64,000 nt of DNA from Streptomyces spororaveus. GTDB taxonomy: Bacteria; Actinomycetota; Actinomycetes; Streptomycetales; Streptomycetaceae. Below, in pieces: positions 27,904-35,726 of this stretch (within the stretch, counting starts at the first letter, position 1; every line of letters starts with the position of its first letter). The position numbers were made by a program, and so were the translations under genes. The notes beneath the pieces are model-generated. The model saw only the letters and a list, made by a program, of their open reading frames with translations, was not told where the DNA came from and did no database searches. Location of the stretch: positions 5,594,001 to 5,658,000 of the forward strand of contig NZ_BNED01000005.1 in NCBI RefSeq assembly GCF_016755875.1. The letters run 5' to 3'.

Positions 27904-29304
27904 TCAGGCCCGGGCGGCCGCCCGGCGCTGCATCGCGTAACCGGTCGCCGCGAGGGCGACGGTCAGCCCGCCGGTGAAGATCACCTGGACGCGCGTGTCC
28001 TCGCCCAGGGCCATCAGCACCAGAACCCCCGCCACCCCGGCCAGCGCCACCCAGGTCAGATAGGGGAAGCCCCACATCTTCACGACCAGCTTCCCGGGGG
28101 CCTCGCGCTCCAGCCGGCGGCGCAGCACGAACTGCGAGACGGCGATGAAGCCCCAGACGACCAGGATGACCCCGCCCACCATGTTCAGCAGCCAGGCGAA
28201 CAGGGTGTCCGGGTACCAGTAGGACAGCAGCACGGTGACGAAGCCGAACCCGCAGGAGGCGAGGACCGCCCGGCGCGGCACCCGGCCGCTGACCTTGCCC
28301 AGCGCCCGCGGACCCTGGCCGCGGGAGACGAGGGAGTAGGCCATGCGCGAGGAGCCGTAGATGTTGGCGTTCATCGCGGACATCAGGGCGATCAGGATGA
28401 CCACGTTCATGATCTCGCCGGCCGCCGGGATGCCCAGGCGGTCCAGGGTGGCGGCGTACGGGCCGTCGGCCGTGACGGCCGGGTCGTTCCACGGCAGGAG
28501 GGTGACGATGACCAGCATCGAGCCCATGTAGACGATCGCGATCCGCCACATGGTGGTCCGCACGGCCCTGGCCACGCCCTCGACCGGATTCTCGGACTCG
28601 GCCGCGGCGATGGTCACCGTCTCCAGTCCGCCGTACGCGACGACGGAGGCCAGCAGTCCGACGAGCAGGCCGTCCACACCCTGGGGGAGGAAGCCGCCGT
28701 CGGGCAGCAGGTTGGCGGTGCCGGGGGAGCCGGTGCCGGGCAGCAGGCCGAGCACGGCCAGCACGCCCAGGCCCAGGAAGAGCGCGATCGCGCCGATCTT
28801 GAGGGCGGCGAACCAGAACTCGAACTCGCCGAAGTTCGAGACGGCGGCGAGGTTGGAGCCGCAGAACAGCGCCATGAAGACCAGCACCCACATCCAGGAG
28901 GGGGTGCCCGGGAACCAGCCGGTCATGATGTGCGCCGCGCCGATGCCCTCGATGGCCACGCCCACGCAGAGCAGGGTCCAGAACATCCAGCCGGCGGTGA
29001 ATCCGGCCCAGGGGCCGATCGCCCGTTCCGCGTGCACGGAGAAGGAGCCGGAGGCGGGGTTGGCGGCGGACATCTCGCCGAGCATCCGCATCACGAACAT
29101 CACGAGCAGCCCGGACGCGGCGTACGCGAGCACGATCGAGGGGCCCGCGGCCGCGATGCCCGCGCCGGAGCCGACGAAGAGTCCGGCGCCGATGACACCG
29201 CCGAGGGCGATCATCGAGAGGTGGCGCTGCTTGAGTCCGTTGCCGAGCGGGGATCCGCCGCCGGTCTGCGGTGCTTCGGGAGGTGTCAGGGTGCTCTGAC
29301 TCAT
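27904..29304 (-). CDS. Amino acid permease (APC superfamily, AAT-like), copy 1
   Basis: 466 residues with about twelve transmembrane helices. Helix 1 has GGVIGAGLFVGSGAGI, the consensus glycine-rich unwound segment where the substrate amine and carboxyl bind. FGEFEFWFAALKIGAIALFL lies in helix 5 and AESENPVEGVARAVR follows helix 6, both typical of the AAT family of amino acid/proton symporters (GABA, lysine, aromatic or proline types). Substrate cannot be told by sequence alone. It is one of three closely similar permeases between 27904 and 34111, all on the minus strand but separated by other genes and terminators, so each is its own unit. Confidence 0.93.
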   Translation of the reverse strand: MSQSTLTPPEAPQTGGGSPLGNGLKQRHLSMIALGGVIGAGLFVGSGAGIAAAGPSIVLAYAASGLLVMFVMRMLGEMSAANPASGSFSVHAERAIGPWAGFTAGWMFWTLLCVGVAIEGIGAAHIMTGWFPGTPSWMWVLVFMALFCGSNLAAVSNFGEFEFWFAALKIGAIALFLGLGVLAVLGLLPGTGSPGTANLLPDGGFLPQGVDGLLVGLLASVVAYGGLETVTIAAAESENPVEGVARAVRTTMWRIAIVYMGSMLVIVTLLPWNDPAVTADGPYAATLDRLGIPAAGEIMNVVILIALMSAMNANIYGSSRMAYSLVSRGQGPRALGKVSGRVPRRAVLASCGFGFVTVLLSYWYPDTLFAWLLNMVGGVILVVWGFIAVSQFVLRRRLEREAPGKLVVKMWGFPYLTWVALAGVAGVLVLMALGEDTRVQVIFTGGLTVALAATGYAMQRRAAARA

Positions 29305-29473
29305 TGGGGTGTGCCTGTCCGGTTGTGCGGGTGGACGTGATGAGGTGCCCCAGTCTCACCTCTGTCCGATCTTCGGATGCTCGACGTCCGATATGCGGAC
29401 GGCCGGATGACCGGCCGTGATCATCCCCGTACGCTGCAGGCAGGACGCGCACGAGGCGACGACAGGGGGACCG

Positions 29474-30268
29474 GTGGACGAAGGAACGGACCACGGCATA
29501 CGGGAACTGGCCGCCACGGGCCGGGGGGTGCTCGTCACCGGGGCCTCGCGGGGCATCGGGCGGGCCATCGCCACGGCCTTCGCCGAGCGGGGCGACCGGG
29601 TGGCGGTGCACTGCACCTCGCGGCATGAGGACGCCGAGCGCACCCTCGCGGACCTGCCGGGCGAGGGCCACGTCCTCGTCAGCGGCGACCTCGCCGACCC
29701 GGCCCGCGTCGAAGCCCTCGCGGCCGGGGCCGAGGAGGCGCTCGGCGGCGTCGACGTCCTCGTGAACAACGCCGCCGTGATGGTCGCGCACCCCCTGCCC
29801 ACGACCTCGTACGCCGACTGGCAGGAGGCCTGGCGGCAGACGGCCGCCGTGAATCTCTTCGCCCCGGCCAACCTCACCCACTGCGTCGCCCGCCACATGA
29901 TCGCCGGCCGGCGGGAGGGCCGTGTCGTCAACATCGGCTCGCGCGGAGCGTTCCGCGGCGAGCCCGACCACCCCGCCTACGGCGCCACCAAGGCGGCCCT
30001 GCACGCACTCGGCCAGTCCCTCGCCGTCTCCCTGGCCCCGCACGGCATCGCCGTGGCCTCCGTGGCGCCCGGCTTCGTGGCCACCGAGCGGGTCGCCGGG
30101 CGGCTCGAAGGGGAGGAGGGCGAGCGGATCCGGGCGCAGAGCCCCTTCGGCCGGGTGGGCACCCCGCAGGAGATCGCCGCCGCCGTGCTGCACCTGGCCT
30201 CGCCCGCCGCGCGCTGGAGCTCGGGCACCGTGCTCGACGTCAACGGAGCCTCGTACCTGCGCACCTGA
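29474..30268 (+). CDS. SDR-family oxidoreductase
   Basis: 264 residues from the GTG at 29474 after AGGGGGA; the frame is open upstream but lacks a binding site. It is a classical short-chain dehydrogenase: TGASRGIG is the NAD(P)-binding glycine motif, NNAAVM follows strand 4, the catalytic Ser lies in NIGSRGAF, and YGATKAAL gives the YxxxK catalytic pair. The C-terminus VLDVNGASYLRT resembles SDRs of the FabG-like group that end near the active site. The substrate is unknown. The gene lies between two permease genes on the opposite strand and ends at a strong hairpin. Confidence 0.9.
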   Translation: MDEGTDHGIRELAATGRGVLVTGASRGIGRAIATAFAERGDRVAVHCTSRHEDAERTLADLPGEGHVLVSGDLADPARVEALAAGAEEALGGVDVLVNNAAVMVAHPLPTTSYADWQEAWRQTAAVNLFAPANLTHCVARHMIAGRREGRVVNIGSRGAFRGEPDHPAYGATKAALHALGQSLAVSLAPHGIAVASVAPGFVATERVAGRLEGEEGERIRAQSPFGRVGTPQEIAAAVLHLASPAARWSSGTVLDVNGASYLRT

Positions 30269-30271
30269 CGC

Positions 30272-30310
30272 GCGAAGGCCCCCCGCGCCGGGTGTGCGGG
30301 GGGCCTTCGC
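30272..30310. terminator. Bidirectional hairpin
   Basis: GCGAAGGCCCCCCGC (30272-30286) and GCGGGGGGCCTTCGC (30296-30310) are exact complements with a nine-base loop. It separates the convergent SDR and permease genes. Confidence 0.85.
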
Positions 30311-30333
30311 CGGGGTCGTGGAGAGCCGGCCGG

Positions 30334-31731
30334 TCAGGACTTCGGGGTGCGCCGCTCCCGTACGAAGGCCACCACGAGGACCAGCGCCGCCGCGCCCGTG
30401 GACCACAGCAGCTGGGGCCGCGCCGCATCGTCGAACAGCATCAGGACCAGCACCGCGGCCATCCCGATCAGCGCCGCCCAGGTCGCGTACGGGAACAGCC
30501 ACATCGGCAGGGTCAGCCGCTCGGGCATGTCCCGCTCGATCCGGCGGCGCAGCTTCAGCTGCGACACGGCGATCAGCGCCCACACGAACAGCAGCACCGC
30601 GCCGACCGCGTTGAGCATGTAGAGGAAGATCGTGTCCGGCCACAGCAGGTTGAGCACCACCGACACGAAACCGAAGGCCACCGACGCGAACACCGCGCGG
30701 CGCGGCACCCCGCCGCCCGAGACCTTCAGCAGCGCCTGGGGCGCCTCCCGGCGCTCGGCCAGCGAGAACACCATGCGCGAGGACCCGTACAGGTTCGCGT
30801 TGAGCGCCGACAGCAGCGCCACGAACACCACGATGTTCATGATCTGGCCGGCCGCCGGGATGCCGATCGAGTCGAGCACGGCCACGTACGGGCTCTCGCC
30901 CGGCTTCAGCGAGTTCCACGGCAGCAGGGTCACGATGACCACCATCGAGCCGACGTAGAAGAAGAGGATGCGCCACACCGCGCTGCGCACCGCCCGGGAC
31001 ACCGACCGGGCCGGATCGTCCGACTCGGCGGCGGCGATGGTGACGACCTCCAGGCCGCCGAAGGCGAAGATGACGGCGAGCATGCCCGCGACCACGCCGC
31101 CGAAGCCCTCGGGGAAGAAGCCCCCTTGGCCGGTGAGGTTGGCCATGCCGACCGGCTCCGTGTCCGGGAGCAGGCCGAAGACCGCGAGGGTGCCGAGGAT
31201 CAGGAAGAGCACGATCGCGCCGACCTTGAGCGCGGCGAACCAGAACTCGAACTCACCGAAGTTCTTCACAGCGGTCAGGTTGCTCACGGTGAAGACCACC
31301 ATGAAGAGCAGCACCCAGACCCACTGGTCGACCGAGGGCACCCAGCCGTTCGCGATCTTCGCCGCACCGGTGGCCTCCACGGCCAGCACCACGACCAGCA
31401 GGAACCAGTACAGCCAGCCCGCCGAGAAGCCGGCCCAGCGCCCGAGCGCCCGCTCCGCGTAGACGGAGAACGAGCCCGAGGCGGGCATCGCGGCCGACAT
31501 CTCGCCCAGCGCCCGCATCACCAGCATGGCGAGGACGCCCGCGAGCAGATAGGAGCAGATGATCGCGGGACCGGCGATGCCGATGCCGGCGCCGGAGCCG
31601 ACGAAGAGCCCGGCGCCGATGACGCCGCCGAGGCCCAGCATGGTCAGGTGGCGCTGCTTGAGGCTGTGGCTGAGGGGTTCCGCGGGCAGATCGCCCCCGG
31701 TGGGAGGTGCTTCTTCCAGGCGCTCACGCAT
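30334..31731 (-). CDS. Amino acid permease (APC superfamily, AAT-like), copy 2
   Basis: 465 residues and about twelve transmembrane helices. It begins MRERLEEAPPTGGDLPAEPL, then LKQRHLTMLGLGGVIGAGLF with the substrate-binding glycine segment in helix 1. FGEFEFWFAALKVGAIVLFL and AESDDPARSVSRAVR correspond closely to copy 1, and the N-terminal cytoplasmic tails differ. This suggests duplication followed by divergence for different amino acids. It is a membrane proton symporter by family. The start at 31731 has no strong Shine-Dalgarno site, so a slightly different start is possible. The next gene upstream, bioY, is divergent with 286 bases between them. Confidence 0.92.
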   Translation of the reverse strand: MRERLEEAPPTGGDLPAEPLSHSLKQRHLTMLGLGGVIGAGLFVGSGAGIGIAGPAIICSYLLAGVLAMLVMRALGEMSAAMPASGSFSVYAERALGRWAGFSAGWLYWFLLVVVLAVEATGAAKIANGWVPSVDQWVWVLLFMVVFTVSNLTAVKNFGEFEFWFAALKVGAIVLFLILGTLAVFGLLPDTEPVGMANLTGQGGFFPEGFGGVVAGMLAVIFAFGGLEVVTIAAAESDDPARSVSRAVRSAVWRILFFYVGSMVVIVTLLPWNSLKPGESPYVAVLDSIGIPAAGQIMNIVVFVALLSALNANLYGSSRMVFSLAERREAPQALLKVSGGGVPRRAVFASVAFGFVSVVLNLLWPDTIFLYMLNAVGAVLLFVWALIAVSQLKLRRRIERDMPERLTLPMWLFPYATWAALIGMAAVLVLMLFDDAARPQLLWSTGAAALVLVVAFVRERRTPKS

Positions 31732-31903
31732 GAAGGGTGCTCGTACTCTCGTTCGGGCCCAGTGGCGGTGGGAGCCCCGCGTCAGGATTGGCGGGATCCT
31801 ACAGTCTCACTGAGCGGCGGTCGTCCGTGCAAAAAGGACGTGCTGTCTGATCTTCCTCGTGACGAGGATCACGCCGACTCGGGTGTGGGGTGCACGGTTT
31901 GTG

Positions 31904-31935
31904 AAATCCCCACCAAAGCGGGGAGTGGGGCTTTG
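31904..31935 (+). other. Overlapping inverted repeats upstream of bioY
   Basis: CCCCAC (31908-31913) pairs with GTGGGG (31925-31930). Overlapping this, CAAAGC (31914-31919) pairs with GCTTTG (31930-31935). The two stems share bases and cannot form together. A TAGCGT -10-like box at 31972-31977 lies downstream, so this is more likely an operator region than a leader. The rest of the 286-base gap shows nothing clear. Confidence 0.35.
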
Positions 31936-32017
31936 TCTCGGGCGGCGGTGGGGCGGCGGCGGACCGCGCACTAGCGTCGGTGATCGTCCCGCCACCCCCA
32001 TCCCGTGGAGCCCCCTG

Positions 32018-32602
32018 ATGAGCACTGCCTCCGTCTCCCTGCGTCCCGGCGCCGTCCTCGCCGATCTGCTGCCCGCGAGCCGCGTCCGCGACATCGCGCT
32101 CGTCGTCGGCGGCGCCGCGCTCACCGGGCTGGCCGCCCAGGTCGCGGTTCCCGTCCCCGGCTCCCCGGTCCCCGTCACCGGTCAGACCTTCGCCGCGCTG
32201 CTCGTCGGCACCGCCTTCGGTGCCCGCCGCGGCTTCCTGTCGCTGGCGCTCTACGCCCTCGTCGGCATGGCCGGCGTGCCGTGGTTCGCGGGCGGGACCT
32301 CCGGAGCGGGCGGCGCCTCCTTCGGCTACGTGCTCGGCATGCTGCTCGCCGCCACCGTCGTGGGCGCCCTCGCGCGCCGGGGCGGCGACCGCTCCGTGCT
32401 GCGCACGGCCGGTCTGATGGTGCTGGGCTCGGCCGTGATCTACGCGGTGGGCGTGCCGTACCTGATGGCCGCCACCGGCATGTCCCTGGGCGTCGCCCTC
32501 GCGAAGGGCATGGTCCCGTTCCTGATCGGCGACGCCCTCAAGGCCGCGCTGGCCATGGGCGCCCTGCCGGCCGCCTGGAAGCTGGCCGGCCGCCGCGGCT
32601 GA
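32018..32602 (+). CDS. bioY: Biotin transporter substrate-binding subunit BioY
   Basis: 194 residues, the usual BioY length, with six hydrophobic segments. Start ATG follows GGAG by about eight bases. Characteristic sequences include VPVPGSPVPVTGQTFAALLVG in the first half, given here as VPVTGQTFAALLVG, and FGARRGFLSLALYALVGMAGVPWF, seen as ARRGFLSLALYALVG. BioY is the S-component of energy-coupling factor transporters and captures biotin at the membrane. The ATPase and T subunits (bioM, bioN) are not beside it, so it probably works alone or with a shared module. It is monocistronic, ending at a perfect 21-base-pair hairpin. Confidence 0.94.
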   Translation: MSTASVSLRPGAVLADLLPASRVRDIALVVGGAALTGLAAQVAVPVPGSPVPVTGQTFAALLVGTAFGARRGFLSLALYALVGMAGVPWFAGGTSGAGGASFGYVLGMLLAATVVGALARRGGDRSVLRTAGLMVLGSAVIYAVGVPYLMAATGMSLGVALAKGMVPFLIGDALKAALAMGALPAAWKLAGRRG

Positions 32603-32617
32603 GCCACCCCCGATACG

Positions 32618-32662
32618 CACCGGAGCCCGGCCCGCCTCATGGAGGCGGGCCGGGCTCCGGTG
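32618..32662. terminator. Bidirectional hairpin
   Basis: Positions 32618-32638 are exactly complementary to 32642-32662 (21 pairs, starting CACCGGAGCC, three-base loop). It lies between convergent bioY and the third permease. Confidence 0.85.
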
Positions 32663-32677
32663 TACGTGCACGTGCGA

Positions 32678-34111
32678 TCAGCCCTGCAGGGCCTTCTTGC
32701 GGCGGAGGTCCAGCACCACGCCGACGAGCACGACGACGCCGGCGACCAGGGTGGACAGGGTGACGACCTCGCGGTTGGCGTCGTCCACGAACATGTAGCC
32801 GATCACGAACATGATCAGGGCGGCGGTGGCCCAGGTCAGCCACGGGAACAGCCACATCTTCACGGTCAGCTTCTCCGGGGCCTCGCGGACCAGGATCCCG
32901 CGCATCTTCAGCTGGGTGAAGCAGATCACCAGCCAGACGAAGAGCGCGATGGCACCCGAGGAGTTCAGGAGGAAGTTGAAGACCGTGTCCTTGAACGCGT
33001 AGTTGAAGTAGACGGCGACGAAGCCGAAGACCGTGGAGCCCAGGATCGCGACCACCGGCACACCGCGGGAGTTGACCTTGGCGAACGCCTTGGGGGCGTC
33101 ACCGCGCTCACCGAGCGAGAAGGCCATGCGCGAGGCGGTGTAGAGGCCCGAGTTCAGGCAGGACAGCACGGCGGTCAGGACGATGACCTCCATGATCGTG
33201 CCGGCGTGCGCGATGCCGATCGAGTCCAGGGCGGCGACGTACGAGCCCTTCTCGGTGATCGACTTGTCGTTCCACGGGAGCAGGGTCAGCACGATGAAGA
33301 TCGAGCCGAGGTAGAAGACGCCGATCCGCCAGATGACGGAGTTCGTGGCCTGGGTGACCGCCTTGCGGGGGTTCTCCGACTCGCCGGCCGCCAGGGTGAC
33401 GATCTCGCTGCCCATGAAGGAGAAGACGACCATCAGGACGCCGGTGAGGACCGCGCCGTAGCCGTTGGGGAAGAACCCGCCGGCGTCGGTGAGGTGCGCG
33501 AAGCCCGCGCCCGGGTTGTCCGAGCCCGGCAGCACGCCGAAGACGGCCAGCATGCCGACGATCACGAACGCGCCGATGGCGACGACCTTGATGCCCGCGA
33601 ACCAGAACTCGAACTCACCGTAGGAGGCGACCGAGCCGAGGTTGGTGGCGGTCAGCACCGCCATCACGATCAGCGCCCAGGCCCACTGCGGGACGGCCGG
33701 GATCCAGCTTTCCAGGATGGCGGCACCGGCGGTGGCCTCCACCGCGAGCACGACGACCCAGAAGAACCAGTAGAGCCAGCCGATGGAGAAGCCCGCCCAG
33801 CGGCCGAGCGCGCGGTCGGCGTAGGCCGAGAAGGAGCCCGAGTTCGGGCTGGCGGCGGCCATCTCGCCGAGCATGCGCATCACGAAGACGACCATGGCGC
33901 CGACGAGCGCGTAGGAGATCAGGATGGCGGGGCCGGCCTTGGCGATGCCGCCACCGGAACCGACGAAGAGGCCGGCGCCGATGACGCCGCCAATGGCGAT
34001 CATGGACAGGTGGCGGTTCTTGAGACCGGCCTTCAGACCGTCGGAGGGCTGGCCGTCACCGGGGTTCCCGGTGGGGCCGCCTTCCTTCTGAAGGGTCGTC
34101 GTGGAGCTCAT
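32678..34111 (-). CDS. Amino acid permease (APC superfamily, AAT-like), copy 3
   Basis: 477 residues from the ATG at 34111 (MSSTTTLQKEGG), which follows AAGGAT; a longer frame to 34150 has no support. It has about twelve helices, with LKNRHLSMIAIGGVIGAGLF at helix 1, YGEFEFWFAGIKVVAIGAFV in helix 5 and AGESENPRKAVTQATN after helix 6. The C-terminal tail DLRRKKALQG is basic. It is the longest of the three permeases here and is divergent from rpiB. The intergenic 34112-34329 region is AT-rich near 34240-34280, which may hold both promoters, but no clear pair of boxes is seen. Confidence 0.93.
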   Translation of the reverse strand: MSSTTTLQKEGGPTGNPGDGQPSDGLKAGLKNRHLSMIAIGGVIGAGLFVGSGGGIAKAGPAILISYALVGAMVVFVMRMLGEMAAASPNSGSFSAYADRALGRWAGFSIGWLYWFFWVVVLAVEATAGAAILESWIPAVPQWAWALIVMAVLTATNLGSVASYGEFEFWFAGIKVVAIGAFVIVGMLAVFGVLPGSDNPGAGFAHLTDAGGFFPNGYGAVLTGVLMVVFSFMGSEIVTLAAGESENPRKAVTQATNSVIWRIGVFYLGSIFIVLTLLPWNDKSITEKGSYVAALDSIGIAHAGTIMEVIVLTAVLSCLNSGLYTASRMAFSLGERGDAPKAFAKVNSRGVPVVAILGSTVFGFVAVYFNYAFKDTVFNFLLNSSGAIALFVWLVICFTQLKMRGILVREAPEKLTVKMWLFPWLTWATAALIMFVIGYMFVDDANREVVTLSTLVAGVVVLVGVVLDLRRKKALQG

Positions 34112-34329
34112 GGACGGATCCTTAGGTTCTCGGGTTGCGAGCCCCGGCATTCAAACCTGAGATGAACGCAGGACGGAAGACCTCAATCCGGATCGTTGCC
34201 TTGGTGTGAACGTCCAGGACGCCGTCCCGCCCTGTCCCATCTGCGTTCTTTGGGTTTACTTGAGCTTTAGAAGTGACTTACGCGACACCCGCTGCGGGCT
34301 GTCGGGCCTCCTCGTGCCACACTCGTCCC

Positions 34330-34815
34330 ATGCGCGTGTACCTCGGATCCGACCATGCCGGCTTTGAGCTCAAGAACCACCTGGTGGACTGGCTCAAGAA
34401 CAACGGCCACGAGCCCGTCGACTGTGGGCCCCACATCTACGACGCGGTGGACGACTACCCGCCGTTCTGCCTCCGCGCCGCGGAGAAGACCGCCGCCGAC
34501 GCCGACAGCCTCGGCATCGTCATCGGCGGCTCCGGCAACGGCGAGCAGATCGCCGCGAACAAGGTCAAGGGCGTCCGCGCCATCCTGGCCTGGAGCGTCC
34601 AGACCGCCCAGCTCGGCCGTGAGCACAACAACGCCAACGTCATCTCCGTCGGCGGCCGCATGCACACGCAGGACGAGGCCGTCAGCTTCATCGAGGCCTT
34701 CCTGGCGACCCCGTACTCCGACGAGGAGCGCCACACCCGCCGCATCGAGATGCTCTCCGCCTACGAGACCACCGGCGAGCTCCCCCCGATCCCGGCCCAC
34801 CACCCGCAGGGCTGA
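34330..34815 (+). CDS. rpiB: Ribose-5-phosphate isomerase B
   Basis: 161 residues from an ATG with no Shine-Dalgarno sequence. RpiB interconverts ribose 5-phosphate and ribulose 5-phosphate in the pentose phosphate pathway. The N-terminal MRVYLGSDHAGFELKNHL contains the Asp-His substrate-phosphate pair, and GSGNGEQIAANKVKG is the conserved phosphate-binding loop. HNNANVISVGGR near residue 100 carries the catalytic His region. The actinobacterial form uses an active-site Glu in place of the Cys found in E. coli RpiB, and the segment ILAWSVQTAQ is consistent with that. A U-tract terminator ends the gene. Confidence 0.95.
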   Translation: MRVYLGSDHAGFELKNHLVDWLKNNGHEPVDCGPHIYDAVDDYPPFCLRAAEKTAADADSLGIVIGGSGNGEQIAANKVKGVRAILAWSVQTAQLGREHNNANVISVGGRMHTQDEAVSFIEAFLATPYSDEERHTRRIEMLSAYETTGELPPIPAHHPQG

Positions 34816-34823
34816 ACCGCGTC

Positions 34824-34866
34824 CGGCCGTGCCGCCCGTGACACGGGCGGCACGGCCGTTTTCTTT
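34824..34866 (+). terminator. Intrinsic terminator with a T-rich tail
   Basis: CGGCCGTGCCGCCCGTG (34824-34840) pairs with CACGGGCGGCACGGCCG (34842-34858) and is followed by TTTTCTTT (34859-34866). A true T-tract is unusual among the hairpins in this window. Confidence 0.9.
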
Positions 34867-34891
34867 ACCCGAGCATGCGAGGAGCGCCGCC

Positions 34892-35701
34892 GTGCCCGAG
34901 GGGCATACGATCCACCGCCTGGCCCAGGACCACCTGCAGCGGTTCGCCGGGTGGGAGGTCGCCGTCAGCAGCCCCCAGGGGCGGTTCGCCGAGAGCGCGG
35001 CCCTGCTCGACGGCCGGATCCTGGACGGCGTCGACGCCCACGGCAAGCACCTCTTCCTCGGCTTCAAGGAGAACGGGTGGATCCACATCCACCTCGGACT
35101 CTTCGGCAAGTACGCGATCGGCCCGGCGCCGGCCCCGCCCGCCACGGACACGGTCCGGCTGCGGCTGGCCAACGACGACCACTTCTCCGACCTGCGCGGC
35201 CCCACCACCTGCGCGTGGATCACCGACGAGGAGAAGCGGGCGATAAGCGACCGGCTCGGCCCGGACCCCTTGCGCGACGGCGACGACCCCGACCGCGCCT
35301 GGGCCCGGATCTCCCGGTCCCGCACCACCGTCGCCGCCCTGCTGATGGACCAGAAGATCGTCTCGGGCGTCGGCAACGTCTACCGCGCCGAGGTCCTCTT
35401 CCGCCACGGCATCGACCCGTACCGGGCCGGCAAGGACCTCACCCGTTCCGAATGGGACGCCATGTGGGCCGACCTCGCCGCCCTGATGCGGGAGGGCGTG
35501 CGCAACAACCGCATCGACACCGTCCGCGACGAGCACCTGCCCGAGGCCATGGGCCGGCCGCCGCGCGTCGACGACCACGGCGGCGAGGTCTACGTCTACC
35601 GGCGGGCGAACATGCCCTGCCACATCTGCGGCGGCGAGATCCGCACCGCCGACCTCGCCGCGCGCAACCTCTTCTGGTGCCCCGGCTGCCAGTCCCGCTG
35701 A
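34892..35701 (+). CDS. nei: Fpg/Nei-family DNA glycosylase (endonuclease VIII-like)
   Basis: 269 residues from the GTG at 34892, preceded by GAGGAG. It excises oxidised bases and cleaves the abasic site. The processed N-terminus would be Pro-Glu-Gly-His (PEGHTIHRL), giving the catalytic Pro and Glu. HLGLFGKY and SGVGNVYRAEVLF match the helix-two-turn-helix, and a C-terminal zinc finger has CHICGGEI and CPGCQ, four cysteines in C-x2-C pairs. The PEGHT start and this finger point to the Nei rather than Fpg branch. The gene follows rpiB after a strong terminator and is probably transcribed alone. Confidence 0.93.
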   Translation: MPEGHTIHRLAQDHLQRFAGWEVAVSSPQGRFAESAALLDGRILDGVDAHGKHLFLGFKENGWIHIHLGLFGKYAIGPAPAPPATDTVRLRLANDDHFSDLRGPTTCAWITDEEKRAISDRLGPDPLRDGDDPDRAWARISRSRTTVAALLMDQKIVSGVGNVYRAEVLFRHGIDPYRAGKDLTRSEWDAMWADLAALMREGVRNNRIDTVRDEHLPEAMGRPPRVDDHGGEVYVYRRANMPCHICGGEIRTADLAARNLFWCPGCQSR

Positions 35702-35726
35702 CGCGGGTCGGCCGGAAGCCGGCGGG

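Noticed and set aside
34112..34329. A riboswitch between the third permease and rpiB
   Set aside because: No recognisable aptamer fold or conserved leader; the region is only mildly AT-rich.
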